Of a stretch of DNA of 64,000 bases, positions 28,565 to 37,870 are shown one piece after another. Source of the DNA: Tardiphaga sp. 709 (GTDB lineage Bacteria; Pseudomonadota; Alphaproteobacteria; Rhizobiales; Xanthobacteraceae); NCBI RefSeq assembly GCF_032401055.1, contig NZ_CP135529.1:6074501-6138500 (forward strand), written 5' to 3'. Made by a program: the position numbers and the translations under genes. The notes beneath the pieces were generated by a model that saw nothing but the letters and a program-made list of their open reading frames with translations, was not told where the DNA came from and searched no databases. The stretch's first letter is position 1; each line of letters begins with the position of its first letter.

Positions 28565-28637
28565 CGCGCTTTTCCACCAAATCAATTTCAAAACATTGGT
28601 CGATCAACGAACCAATATTACAGGGAGAAGACGAAAG

Positions 28638-29963
28638 ATGACTGGATTTACACCGGATCGCCGATCTCTGCTCAAGGGCGGCGCGATGACGCTTGCTGCT
28701 GCGGCGACCATGTCCGCGGATCAATTGCTGGGCTACGCAAAAGCTTGGGCGCAGGCCTCACAGTGGAAGCCGGAAGCCGGCGCCAAGATCAACCTGCTGC
28801 GCTGGAAGCGCTTCGTCGAAGCCGAAGATGTGGCCTTCATGAAGATCGTCGACGCCTTCCAGAAGGCGACCGGCGTCACCATCACCGTCTCCAACGAATC
28901 CTATGACGACATTCAGCCAAAGGCTTCGGTCGCGGCGAATACCGGGCAGGGCCTCGACATGGTCTGGGGCCTGTACTCGCTGCCGTTCCTGTTCCCGACC
29001 AAGTGCATGGACGTCTCCGACGTCGCGGACTATCTCGGCAAGAAGAACGGCGGCTGGGCCGAATCCGGCAAGCAATACGGCATCTATAACGGCAAGTGGA
29101 TCGGCGTTCCGGTTGCGGCCACCGGCGGCCTCGTGAACTACCGCGTCGCAGCAGCTGAGAAGGCCGGGCACAAGACGTTCCCGGAAGATCTCGCCGGCTT
29201 CCAGGATCTCGTGAAGGGCATGAACAAGAACGGCACGCCGGCTGGCATGGCGCTCGGTCACGCCTCGGGCGACGCCAACGGCTGGGTGCACTGGGCGCTG
29301 TGGGCCCATGGCGGCAAGTTGATCGACAAGGACAACAAGGTCACGATCAATTCGCCGGAAACGGCCAAATCGCTGGAATATGTGAAGTCGCTCTATGACA
29401 ACTTCATTCCCGGCACGGCGTCCTGGAACGACTCGTCGAACAACAAGGCATTCCTGGCCGGTCAGCTGCATCTGACCACAAACGGCATCTCGGTCTATGT
29501 GACGGCGAAGAAGGAAGCTCCGGCTATCGCTGAGGACATGAACCACGCCCATCTGCCGAAGGGGCTGGATGGCAAGCGCCGTGAGCTTCATCTCGGCTTT
29601 CCGATCCTGATCTTCTCCTTCACCAAGTTCCCGCAGGCGTGCAAGGCATTCACCGCCTTCATGATGGAGCCCGAGCAGTTCAATCCGTGGGTCGAGTCGG
29701 CCCAGGGCTATCTGTCGCCGTTCCAGCTCGCTTTCGAGAAGAATCCGATCTGGACCGTTGATCCTAAAAACACGCCGTATCGCGACGTGGCCACGACGGC
29801 ATCGACCCCCGCCGGTGAGGCGCAGATGAGCGAAAACGCGGCCGCGGCGATTGCCGACTTCGTGGTCGTCGACATGTACGCCAATTACTGCACGGGCCGC
29901 GAGGACGTGAAGACCGCGATGTCGTCTGCCGAGCGCGCGGCGAAGCGGATTTTCCGCGGTTGA
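28638..29963 (+). CDS. ABC transporter substrate-binding protein, Tat-exported
   Basis: A 441-aa protein from ATG 28638 with GGGAGAAG upstream. The N-terminus has a Tat-type twin arginine (DRRSLLKGGAMTLAAAATM), implying folding before export. The body looks like a family 1 solute-binding protein (MKIVDAFQKATGVTITV, GLDMVWGLYSLPFLFP, YGIYNGKWIGVPVAATGG, GWVHWALWAHGGKLIDKDN). It delivers a sugar or sugar derivative to the two permeases. The ligand is unknown; neighbours suggest a sugar acid. Confidence 0.93.
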   Translation: MTGFTPDRRSLLKGGAMTLAAAATMSADQLLGYAKAWAQASQWKPEAGAKINLLRWKRFVEAEDVAFMKIVDAFQKATGVTITVSNESYDDIQPKASVAANTGQGLDMVWGLYSLPFLFPTKCMDVSDVADYLGKKNGGWAESGKQYGIYNGKWIGVPVAATGGLVNYRVAAAEKAGHKTFPEDLAGFQDLVKGMNKNGTPAGMALGHASGDANGWVHWALWAHGGKLIDKDNKVTINSPETAKSLEYVKSLYDNFIPGTASWNDSSNNKAFLAGQLHLTTNGISVYVTAKKEAPAIAEDMNHAHLPKGLDGKRRELHLGFPILIFSFTKFPQACKAFTAFMMEPEQFNPWVESAQGYLSPFQLAFEKNPIWTVDPKNTPYRDVATTASTPAGEAQMSENAAAAIADFVVVDMYANYCTGREDVKTAMSSAERAAKRIFRG

Positions 29964-30061
29964 GGACGACCTTGCCGGCGCGGAGCGACCCGCGCCGGCA
30001 ACTCTCTGCAGCAGCCGTGAATTGCGTTTTGCAAAAGGCTGCCTGAACGATGGGAATGGGA

Positions 30062-30475
30062 ATGCCAGAGATCGATTACAAGACTGTTCTGCCGGAAGGC
30101 TGGGCGCGGCCGCGCGGTTTCGCGCATGCGGTGGTGGCCGGCGGCACGCGGAGCGTCCGCATCTCCGGTCAGCTCGGCAAGCAGAACGGGCAGGGCGAGG
30201 TTGCCGAGGGATCCGACTTCGGTTCGCAGTGGCGCTATGCAATGGAGAATCTCGTCACCGTGCTGAAGGCTGCGGGCGGCGAACCCAAGCAAATCGTGAT
30301 GCTGCGCGCCTATGTCACCGACATCAACGCATTCAAGACGTCCGGCGCCGCCGTCGGCGAGGCCTGGGGCGCTACCCTCGGCAAGCATTTTCCAGCAATG
30401 ACACTGGTTCAGGTTTCCGCCCTGATCGATCCGCACGCACGTGTCGAGATCGAGGGCGAAGCGATCCTGCCGTAA
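30062..30475 (+). CDS. RidA (YjgF/Rid) family protein
   Basis: A 137-aa protein (in-frame ATGs at 30050, 30056 and 30062; the last has GGGA at good spacing). It shows the Rid fold pattern: VRISGQLGKQNG, QWRYAMENLVTVLKAAGG, VMLRAYVTDINAF, MTLVQVSALIDPHARVEIEGEAI. The conserved Arg of the enamine-deaminase site is not obvious at the standard position (ALIDPHARVEIE is near it), so it may belong to a Rid subfamily other than RidA proper. It lies within the ABC importer operon. Confidence 0.82.
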   Translation: MPEIDYKTVLPEGWARPRGFAHAVVAGGTRSVRISGQLGKQNGQGEVAEGSDFGSQWRYAMENLVTVLKAAGGEPKQIVMLRAYVTDINAFKTSGAAVGEAWGATLGKHFPAMTLVQVSALIDPHARVEIEGEAILP

Positions 30476-30545
30476 CCGGATCATGACGCATGACTGACTG
30501 CACGACATCAGACCGAAGCCGACATCCGACTGGAGCTATCTTGCA

Positions 30546-31505
30546 ATGACCACGATCCAGACATCGATGCCGGGGGCAGGGAAAGTGATCCCCAGATCCT
30601 CGGCCTGGGACCGACTACGGATCAACCGCAACTGGCTCGCCATGTGGTTCATGTTGCCGGCAGCGGCGTTCCTGATTCTGTTTCTAGCTTACCCGCTGTT
30701 CCTCGGCGTCTGGATGAGCTTCACCGATGACCGCATCGGCCGCGGCGGCGTGTTCGTCGGGCTTGAGAATTACGAGTGGCTGAAGGACGACAGCATCTTC
30801 TGGCTCTCGGTGTTTAATACGCTGCTCTATACGATCGTCGCCTCGGCCATCAAATTCGCTGTCGGCCTCTATCTGGCGCTGCTGCTCAACCGCCACATGC
30901 CGTTCAAGGCGCTTATCCGCGCGGCGGTGCTGATCCCGTTCATCGTGCCGACGGTGCTTTCAGCCATCGCCTTCTGGTGGATCTACGACTCGCAGTTTTC
31001 GATCATCTCGTGGTCGCTGATCAAAATGGGCCTGATCGACCACAACATCAATTTCTTGGGCGACAGCAACTGGGCACGAGGGAGCGTGATCTTCGCCAAT
31101 ATCTGGCGCGGTGTGCCGTTCGTCGCGATTACGTTGCTGGCGGGCCTGCAGACCGTGTCGCCGTCGCTCTATGAAGCGGCGACGCTGGACGGCGCCACGT
31201 CGTGGCAGCGCTTCCGCTTCATCACCTATCCGCTGCTGACGCCGATCATCGCCGTGGTCATGACCTTCTCGGTGCTGTTTACGTTTACCGACTTCCAGCT
31301 GATCTGGGCGCTGACGCGCGGCGGTCCGGTGAATGCAACGCATCTGATGGCGACGCTGAGCTATCAGCGCGGCATTCTTTCGGGCCGGCTCGGCGAGGGC
31401 GCAGCTATCGCCACCGCCATGATCCCGTTCCTCCTGGCAGCCATCGCCATTTCCTGGTTCGGCATGCAACGCCGCAAGTGGCAGCAAGGCACTGACAATG
31501 ACTGA
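30546..31505 (+). CDS. Sugar ABC transporter permease (MalF/UgpA type)
   Basis: A 319-aa membrane protein with six predicted TM segments (first at about 38-58, LAMWFMLPAAAFLILFLAYP). It carries the EAA loop EAATLDGATSWQRFRFITYPLL that docks on the ATPase. It overlaps the next permease by 8 bp. Confidence 0.94.
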   Translation: MTTIQTSMPGAGKVIPRSSAWDRLRINRNWLAMWFMLPAAAFLILFLAYPLFLGVWMSFTDDRIGRGGVFVGLENYEWLKDDSIFWLSVFNTLLYTIVASAIKFAVGLYLALLLNRHMPFKALIRAAVLIPFIVPTVLSAIAFWWIYDSQFSIISWSLIKMGLIDHNINFLGDSNWARGSVIFANIWRGVPFVAITLLAGLQTVSPSLYEAATLDGATSWQRFRFITYPLLTPIIAVVMTFSVLFTFTDFQLIWALTRGGPVNATHLMATLSYQRGILSGRLGEGAAIATAMIPFLLAAIAISWFGMQRRKWQQGTDND

Positions 31506-32415
31506 TCACGCCGTCGATCACCGCACAGCCGTAGCGCCGACCGTCGAGAAAGACGATCACAGCGAGGGCATGGCCTATCTGGAGTCGCTTCCGAGGCGCA
31601 TCGTCACGCTCTACATCCCGCTGTTCATCATCGTGGTGATCCTGCTGTTCCCGTTCTACTGGATGGCGCTGACCTCGATCAAACCCGACGAGCAATTGAT
31701 CGACATGGAGCGGTTCAATCCGTTCTGGGTGATCAAGCCGACCTTCAAGCACATTCAAAAGCTGCTGTTCGAAACCAACTATCCGCAGTGGCTCTGGAAC
31801 ACGATGTATGTCGCGGCGGCGGCGACGTTCCTGTCGATCGTCGCTAGTGTTCTCGCGGCCTATGCGATCGTGCGGCTGCGCTTCCGCGGCGCGCAGACGG
31901 TCGGCGCGCTGATCTTCATGGCCTATCTCGTGCCACCGTCGATCCTGTTCATTCCGCTGGCGACCGTCATCCAGGCCTATGGCCTGTTCGACTCGCCGAT
32001 CTCACTGATCCTGGTCTATCCGACGCTGCTGATCCCGTTCTCGACCTGGCTGCTGATGGGGTATTTCAAGACCATCCCGTTCGAGCTCGAAGAGTGCGCC
32101 CTGATCGACGGCGCCTCGCGCTGGCAGATCCTGGTCAAGATCATCATCCCGCTGGCGGTGCCCGGCCTGATCTCGGCCTTCATCTTCTCGTTCACTTTGT
32201 GCTGGAACGAGTTCATCTATGCGCTGACCTTCCTGCAATCGACCCAGAACAAGACTGTGCCGGTCGCCATCGTCAACGAATTCGTTGACGGCGACATCTA
32301 TAAATGGGGCTCGCTGATGGCCGGCGCGCTGGTCGGATCATTGCCGCTGGTGATCCTGTATGCGTTCTTCGTTGAGCACTACGTATCGGCGATGACGGGC
32401 GCGGTGAAGGAGTAG
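31498..32415 (+). CDS. Sugar ABC transporter permease (MalG/UgpE type)
   Basis: A 305-aa protein with six TM segments and the EAA loop EECALIDGASRWQILVKIIIPL. A TM stretch begins at about 42 (LYIPLFIIVVILLFPFYWMA). Together with the gene before it, it forms the importer's channel. A palindromic repeat directly follows the stop. Confidence 0.94.
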   Translation: MTDHAVDHRTAVAPTVEKDDHSEGMAYLESLPRRIVTLYIPLFIIVVILLFPFYWMALTSIKPDEQLIDMERFNPFWVIKPTFKHIQKLLFETNYPQWLWNTMYVAAAATFLSIVASVLAAYAIVRLRFRGAQTVGALIFMAYLVPPSILFIPLATVIQAYGLFDSPISLILVYPTLLIPFSTWLLMGYFKTIPFELEECALIDGASRWQILVKIIIPLAVPGLISAFIFSFTLCWNEFIYALTFLQSTQNKTVPVAIVNEFVDGDIYKWGSLMAGALVGSLPLVILYAFFVEHYVSAMTGAVKE

Positions 32416-32418
32416 GCT

Positions 32419-32539
32419 GTCGTCCCCGCGAAGGCGGGGACCCATAGCCTCAGTCTTCTCAGCTTAGGCTGGGGAGGAGAGGCCTTCATTCCCGCCGTTA
32501 GCTTCTGTGGTTATGGGTCCCCGCCTTCGCGGGGACGAC
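32419..32539. repeat. REP-like palindromic repeat, 28-bp perfect inverted arms
   Basis: Left arm 32419-32446 (GTCGTCCCCGCGAAGGCGGG and eight more bases) is exactly complementary to the right arm 32512-32539, with a 65-bp loop. A sister copy lies at 41991-42108. It sits between the importer permease and the DenD-like gene, where it may act as a terminator or mRNA-end structure. Confidence 0.9.
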
Positions 32540-32591
32540 GACTGAGAGGCCGTCGGTAGATCAGAACACAATCAAGAAAAGGAAACCTCCC

Positions 32592-33578
32592 TTGCACATC
32601 CTCATCCTCGGCGCCGCCGGCATGGTTGGCCGCAAGCTCACAGAGAAACTGGTTCGCGACGGCCGTCTCGGCAATCGCGACATCACCCGCATGACCCTGC
32701 AGGATGTGGTGGCGCCGGCGAAGCCAGCGGGCGCGTCGATCCCGATCGAACTGGTGACGTCGGACTTCGCCGATCCAAAGACGGCTGCGCCGCTGGTCGC
32801 CCACAAACCGGAGGTGATCTTTCACCTCGCCGCCATCGTGTCGGGGGAGGCGGAGGCCGATTTCGACAAGGGCTATCGCATCAATCTCGACGGCACCCGC
32901 TATCTGATCGACGCTATCCGCGCCATCGGCGGCGGTTACAAGCCGCGGCTGGTCTTCACCTCGTCCATTGCGGTGTTCGGTGCGCCGTTTCCCGACAAGA
33001 TTGGCGACGAGTTCATCCACACGCCGCTGACCTCCTATGGCACCCAGAAGTCGATCTGCGAAATGCTGATCGCCGACTATACCCGAAAGGGCTTCCTGGA
33101 CGGCATCGGCATCCGCCTGCCGACCATCTGCGTCCGTCCGGGCGCACCGAACAAGGCCGCCTCCGGCTTCTTCTCCAACATCATCCGCGAGCCGCTGGCC
33201 GGCAAGGAAGCCATCCTGCCGGTGTCCGAGGACGTCCGCCACTGGCACGCGTCGCCGCGCTCTGCCGTGGGCTTCCTAGTTCACGCCGGCACGATGGATC
33301 TTCAGGCCATGGGCCCGCGGCGTAATCTCAGCATGCCCGGCATGTCGGTGACCGTCGGCGAGCAGATTGCCGCACTGGATCGCGTCGCCGGCAAGAACGT
33401 CGTCGCCCGCATCAAGCGTGAGACTGATCCGGTCATCACTGGTATCGTGTCTGGCTGGCCGCGCGATTTCGACACCGCGCGCGCGCTGAAGCTCGGCTTC
33501 ACTACGGCCGAGAAAACCTTCGACGACATCATCCGCATCCATATCGAGGATGAACTCGGCGGCAAGTTCTTCGATTGA
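32592..33578 (+). CDS. denD: NAD-dependent epimerase/dehydratase-family dehydrogenase (DenD-like)
   Basis: A 328-aa extended-SDR protein with a TTG start at 32592 (AAGGAAACC upstream). Cofactor loop LGAAGMVGRKL, HLAAIVSGEAEADFDKGYRINLDGT, catalytic FTSSIAVFG and the Tyr in SYGTQKSI (YxxxK). RLPTICVRPGAPNKAASGFFSNIIREPL is characteristic of the D-erythronate dehydrogenase (DenD) group. DenD oxidises C4 sugar acids such as D-erythronate with NAD. The sugar-acid genes around it fit, but the real substrate needs testing. Confidence 0.8.
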   Translation: MHILILGAAGMVGRKLTEKLVRDGRLGNRDITRMTLQDVVAPAKPAGASIPIELVTSDFADPKTAAPLVAHKPEVIFHLAAIVSGEAEADFDKGYRINLDGTRYLIDAIRAIGGGYKPRLVFTSSIAVFGAPFPDKIGDEFIHTPLTSYGTQKSICEMLIADYTRKGFLDGIGIRLPTICVRPGAPNKAASGFFSNIIREPLAGKEAILPVSEDVRHWHASPRSAVGFLVHAGTMDLQAMGPRRNLSMPGMSVTVGEQIAALDRVAGKNVVARIKRETDPVITGIVSGWPRDFDTARALKLGFTTAEKTFDDIIRIHIEDELGGKFFD

Positions 33579-33795
33579 AGTCTTGAATGCTCTCCCGCCT
33601 CGCGACGCTTGGCTTCGACGGGCGGGGAGCGCTCGCCACGCGCGCCAAGCCCGCTGCGAAGCCCACCGTTCCGCCCGCTGGAACGGGATAGCCCTCATGC
33701 TCACAAAGCAGTGCACGCGGGCTGATTTTCCTGTAAGCGCTCGCCTCACACGTTCACCGTGGCCGACGCGACGAACAATATAGCAGGAGGAATGC

Positions 33796-35019
33796 ATGCC
33801 GGCTCTGCCGCTTTCGGGCATCAAGGTTATCGACATGACGCGGGTGCTTGCCGGCCCGATCGCCGGTCAGATGCTCGGCGATTTCGGCGCTGAGGTCATC
33901 AAGATCGAACGCCCTGGAACCGGCGACGATTCCCGCGCGTTCGGCCCTCCTTATCTGAACGACCCGGACGGTGGCAGGCACGACAATTCGTTCTATCTCT
34001 GCGCCAATCGGAACAAGAAGTCGGTCACGGTCAATGTGGCCAAGCCTGAAGGCCAGGAGATCATTCGCGAACTCGTCAAGACGGCCGACGTGTTGTTGGA
34101 AAACTACAAAGTAGGCGACCTTAAGCGGTATGGCCTCGACTACGACGCGATCAAGGCCATCAACCCGCGCATCATCTACTGCTCCGTGACGGGCTTCGGA
34201 CAAACAGGTCCCTATGCCACGCGTGCCGGCTACGATGCGATCCTGCAGGCGATGGGCGGTCTCATGAGCGTCACCGGCCATCTCGACGGCGAGCCTGGCG
34301 AAGGCCCCATGAAGGTCGGTCCCTCGATCGTGGACTATATGACCGGCCTGAACGCCTCCATCGGCGTGATGTCGGCGCTCTATCACCGCGACGCTGGCGG
34401 TGGCGAGGGACAGCATGTCGATGCTTGTCTCTTCGATACGGTGATCGCCTCTTTGTCGCATTGGCTCCAACCCTATCTCATGAGTGGTAAGGTCCCGCCG
34501 CGCCGCGGCACCTGGGGCAATGGCGGGATGCCTGCCGGCGTCTTCCGTTGCACCGACGGCGAGGTGATGATCGTCAATGGCAATGACGGCCAGTTTCAGC
34601 GGACCTGCGAAGTGCTCGGAGAGCCTGACCTGGCCAAGGATCCACGCTTCCTGAAGAACAACGATCGCGTCCAGCACGGCAAGGAGATCATGGCCATCTT
34701 TGCCGGTCTCTTCCTGAAGCAGCCCGTTGCCCACTGGCTCGAACGCCTGGAGGCCGTCGGTGTACCATCCGGCCCGATCAACGATTTCGATCAGGTTTTT
34801 GCGGACCCTCATGTCCAATCCCGCGGCATGCGTGTGCACACGGAGCATCCTTTCGAGCCGGCGCTTTCGCTTGTGCGAAATCCGCTGATGTTCTCGGGTA
34901 CGCCGGTCACCGAATATCGCGCGCCGCCGCTTCTCGGCTCGAATACGGACGAAATCCTGGCTACCATCGGTTACGACAGCGAACGGATCGGCGCGCTCAG
35001 GAAAAAGGGCATCGTCTAG
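33796..35019 (+). CDS. CaiB/BaiF family (class III) CoA-transferase
   Basis: A 407-aa protein, start ATG 33796 after AGGAGGA. Family motifs: SGIKVIDMTRVLAGPIAGQML, GDFGAEVIKIERP, NRNKKSVTVN, DVLLENYKVG, GPYATRAGYDAILQAMGG and the catalytic-Asp region VGPSIVDYMTG. It transfers CoA between carboxylic acids. It starts a tight run with the KDG kinase (17 bp) and KDPG aldolase, so the sugar-acid and CoA chemistry are co-expressed. A second copy is at 39569-40792. The acid substrate is unknown. Confidence 0.9.
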   Translation: MPALPLSGIKVIDMTRVLAGPIAGQMLGDFGAEVIKIERPGTGDDSRAFGPPYLNDPDGGRHDNSFYLCANRNKKSVTVNVAKPEGQEIIRELVKTADVLLENYKVGDLKRYGLDYDAIKAINPRIIYCSVTGFGQTGPYATRAGYDAILQAMGGLMSVTGHLDGEPGEGPMKVGPSIVDYMTGLNASIGVMSALYHRDAGGGEGQHVDACLFDTVIASLSHWLQPYLMSGKVPPRRGTWGNGGMPAGVFRCTDGEVMIVNGNDGQFQRTCEVLGEPDLAKDPRFLKNNDRVQHGKEIMAIFAGLFLKQPVAHWLERLEAVGVPSGPINDFDQVFADPHVQSRGMRVHTEHPFEPALSLVRNPLMFSGTPVTEYRAPPLLGSNTDEILATIGYDSERIGALRKKGIV

Positions 35020-35036
35020 ATCGGTCAGAGGATACG

Positions 35037-35960
35037 ATGCGGATCGCCAGCATCGGCGAATGCATGATCGAGCTGCGTCAGATGCCGGATGGGCACCTGA
35101 CGCGGTCGTTCGGCGGCGACACGCTCAACACCGCCGTCTATCTGGCGCGGCTTGGTGCCAGCGTCGATTATGTGACGGCGCTCGGCGACGATCCGCTCAG
35201 CGACGAGATGATCGCCGGCTGGCAGGATGAGGGCATCGGCACTGAGCGGGTGCTGCGCCTCAAGGGCAAGCTACCCGGCCTCTATATGATCGAGACCAAT
35301 GAGGCGGGCGAGCGCCGCTTCTATCACTGGCGCGATGCGTCAGCTGTCCGCAGCCTGCTAAGTCTGCCCGAGACCGACGCGCTGCTGGCGTCGCTCGCGG
35401 ACTATGATCTGATCTATCTGTCCGCCATCACGCTGTCGCTGTTCGACATGGCTGGCCGCGGCCGCCTGATTGCGGCGCTCCAGCGTGCGCGCGCTGCAGG
35501 CGTCCGTGTCGCCTTCGATACCAATTTCCGCGCCCGCGGCTGGCCCGATCTCGATCAGGCGCGCGCTGCGTTTCAGGGGGCTTTTGCAGTCTCCGATATC
35601 GTGCTGGCGTCGGTCGAGGACCTGCTGCCGCTCTATCCTGGCGAGGCTGAGGAGAAGCTGCTGTCGCGCGTTGAAGCAGATGAAGTCGTGCTCAAGCTCG
35701 ATTCGCCCGCGAGCATCATACGGCATAACGGCCAGTCGCGGCGTATCGAGGCCGAGCCGGTTAGTGGTGCGGTGATCGATACCACTGCCGCCGGCGACAG
35801 TTTTGCCGCTGCCTATCTGCACGCACGTCTGAGCGGTACTCAGCCCGTCGCCGCCGCTAAGGCTGGTCACTATCTTGCCGGCACGGTCGTCTGCCATCCC
35901 GGCGCGATCATCCCGCGCGAGGCGATGCCCGATATGATCGCGTTCGACACCCCCTCATGA
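35037..35960 (+). CDS. kdgK: PfkB-family sugar kinase, probably 2-keto-3-deoxygluconate kinase
   Basis: A 307-aa ribokinase-fold kinase: MRIASIGECMIELRQM, substrate region FGGDTLNTAVYLARLG, RRFYHWRDASAVR (substrate-binding Arg), and catalytic DTTAAGDSFAAAYL. It resembles KDG kinases, phosphorylating 2-keto-3-deoxy-gluconate to KDPG with ATP. The KDPG aldolase gene lies 13 bp downstream, which strongly supports this. Confidence 0.88.
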   Translation: MRIASIGECMIELRQMPDGHLTRSFGGDTLNTAVYLARLGASVDYVTALGDDPLSDEMIAGWQDEGIGTERVLRLKGKLPGLYMIETNEAGERRFYHWRDASAVRSLLSLPETDALLASLADYDLIYLSAITLSLFDMAGRGRLIAALQRARAAGVRVAFDTNFRARGWPDLDQARAAFQGAFAVSDIVLASVEDLLPLYPGEAEEKLLSRVEADEVVLKLDSPASIIRHNGQSRRIEAEPVSGAVIDTTAAGDSFAAAYLHARLSGTQPVAAAKAGHYLAGTVVCHPGAIIPREAMPDMIAFDTPS

Positions 35961-35973
35961 GAGGACCATCCGC

Positions 35974-36636
35974 ATGAACAAGCCTCTCGATGCCGGTCAG
36001 CGTCAGGATCATCTGCGAAAGCTGCTCAAGGCAGCATTCGTCGTTCCCGTGCTGACCATCGAGCGCGTCGCGGACGCGATACCGCTTGCGCGTGCGTTAG
36101 TCGCAGGCGGTATCCGCACGCTGGAGATCACCTTGCGCACCGAGGCCGCAGTGGAGGCGGCGAAGGCCGTCATTGCCGAGGTGTCGGAGGCCATTGTTGG
36201 CATCGGCACGGTGCTGACGCCGGCGGATTTCCAGAAGGCCTATGCCATCGGGGCACGCTTCACGGTCAGTCCCGGCGCGACGCGCGAATTGCTGGACATC
36301 GCAGCGTCCAGCGATCTGCCGTTCCTGCCGGGCGTCGCCACGGCCTCGGAACTGATGCAGGCGCGCGAGCGCGGTTTTGATGTGCTGAAGTTCTTCCCCG
36401 CGGAACAGGCCGGTGGAATCGCGATGCTGCGCGCCTGGGCGGGACCGTTTCCGGATGTCAGGTTTTGCCCCACGGGCGGAATCGGCGAGGCCAATGCGGC
36501 GAGCTGGCTCGACGAGCCGATGGTTCTGGCGGTCGGCGGGTCCTGGATCTGCCCGTCGTCGATGGTACGTTCCGGCGATTGGGCAGGCATAACCGCCATG
36601 TGCGCGCGGACCATGAAAACCCTGCAAGCGCCATGA
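35974..36636 (+). CDS. eda: KDPG/KHG aldolase
   Basis: A 220-aa class I aldolase. ITLRTEAAVEA (catalytic Glu), IGIGTVLTPADF, FTVSPGA, FLPGVATASELMQA, VLKFFPAEQAGG (Schiff-base Lys) and RFCPTGGI. It splits KDPG into pyruvate and glyceraldehyde 3-phosphate, the end of the Entner-Doudoroff-type branch formed with the KDG kinase upstream. Confidence 0.92.
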   Translation: MNKPLDAGQRQDHLRKLLKAAFVVPVLTIERVADAIPLARALVAGGIRTLEITLRTEAAVEAAKAVIAEVSEAIVGIGTVLTPADFQKAYAIGARFTVSPGATRELLDIAASSDLPFLPGVATASELMQARERGFDVLKFFPAEQAGGIAMLRAWAGPFPDVRFCPTGGIGEANAASWLDEPMVLAVGGSWICPSSMVRSGDWAGITAMCARTMKTLQAP

Positions 36637-36685
36637 AGCCGGGCTATAACGGGCTCAATATTTGAAATCGATCAGGGAGACGACC

Positions 36686-37855
36686 ATGACTGCCAGCATC
36701 GTTGGTTGGGCGCATATGCCGTTCGGAAAATTCGACGCCGAGACTGTCGAGAGCATGGTGGTCCGCGTTGCGACCGAAGCCATGGCCGATGCCGGCATCT
36801 CCGCATCTGACGTCGATGAAATCGTGCTCGGCCATTTCAACGCCGGCTTCTCGCCGCAGGATTTTACGGCATCATTGGTGCTGCAGGCCGATCCGGCGCT
36901 GCGCTTCAAGCCCGCCACGCGCGTCGAGAATGCCTGCGCCACCGGCTCCGCCGCCGTGCATCAGGGCATCAAGTCGATCGCCGCCGGCGCTGCCAAGATC
37001 GTCCTCGTGGTCGGTGTCGAACAGATGACCCGCACGCCGGGTCCCGAGATCGGCAAGAACCTGCTCCGAGCGTCCTATCTGCCGGAAGACGGCGAGACGC
37101 CTGCGGGCTTCGCCGGCGTGTTCGGCGGCATCGCACAAAAATACTTCCAGAAATATGGCGACCAGTCAGATGCGCTGGCGATGATCGCCGCCAAGAACCA
37201 CGCCAACGGCGTCCACAATCCCTATGCGCAGATGCGCAAGGATGTCGGCTTCGAATTCTGCCGCTCCGAAAGCGACAAGAACCCGTTCGTCGCCGGTCCC
37301 TTGAAGCGCACCGACTGCTCGCTGGTGTCCGACGGCGCCGCGGCATTGGTGCTGACGGATTCCGAGACCGCCAAGACCATGGGCAAGGCGGTCAACATCA
37401 AGGCCACCGGCCATGCGCAGGATTTCCTGCCGATGTCGAAGCGCGACATCCTTCAATTCGAGGGCTGCACCGTGGCGTGGCAGAAGGCGTTGAAATCTGC
37501 CGGCGTCGAGATCGGCGATCTCTCTTTCGTCGAAACCCATGACTGCTTCACCGTCGCCGAACTGATCGAATATGAAGCGATGGGCCTGACGCCGCGCGGG
37601 CAGGGTGCGCGCGCCATCAAGGAAGGCTGGACCCAGAAGGATGGCAAGCTGCCGGTCAATCCGTCCGGTGGTCTCAAGGCCAAGGGCCATCCGATCGGCG
37701 CCACCGGTGTGTCGATGCATGTGCTGAGCGCGATGCAATTGCTGGGGCAGGCGCCCGAGGGCATGCAGATCAAAAATGCAAAACTCGCCGGCATCTTCAA
37801 TATGGGCGGCGCCGCAGTGGCGAACTACGTCTCCATCCTCGAGCCGGCGAAGTAA
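36686..37855 (+). CDS. Thiolase family protein (acetyl-CoA acetyltransferase / SCP2 type)
   Basis: A 389-aa thiolase starting at ATG 36686 after GGGAGACG. It keeps the nucleophile VENACATGSAAVHQG (Cys), ETHDCFTVAELIEYEAMGL and the active-site loop NPSGGLKAKGHPIGATG (His). It can therefore cleave or form a 3-ketoacyl-CoA. The neighbours (acyl-CoA synthetase 15 bp downstream) suggest degradation of an activated acid. Confidence 0.88.
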   Translation: MTASIVGWAHMPFGKFDAETVESMVVRVATEAMADAGISASDVDEIVLGHFNAGFSPQDFTASLVLQADPALRFKPATRVENACATGSAAVHQGIKSIAAGAAKIVLVVGVEQMTRTPGPEIGKNLLRASYLPEDGETPAGFAGVFGGIAQKYFQKYGDQSDALAMIAAKNHANGVHNPYAQMRKDVGFEFCRSESDKNPFVAGPLKRTDCSLVSDGAAALVLTDSETAKTMGKAVNIKATGHAQDFLPMSKRDILQFEGCTVAWQKALKSAGVEIGDLSFVETHDCFTVAELIEYEAMGLTPRGQGARAIKEGWTQKDGKLPVNPSGGLKAKGHPIGATGVSMHVLSAMQLLGQAPEGMQIKNAKLAGIFNMGGAAVANYVSILEPAK

Positions 37856-37870
37856 CGCGCGGGCGACGTC

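Noticed and set aside
27272..30242. Long minus-strand frames (439 and 494 aa) opposite the ABC transporter genes
   Set aside because: Antisense shadows; the plus strand has full ABC ATPase and binding-protein motifs.
36686..37855. Possible Cys-less thiolase, as for the 42129 gene
   Set aside because: This copy keeps the Cys in NACATGS and the GHPIGATG loop, so it is a normal thiolase.
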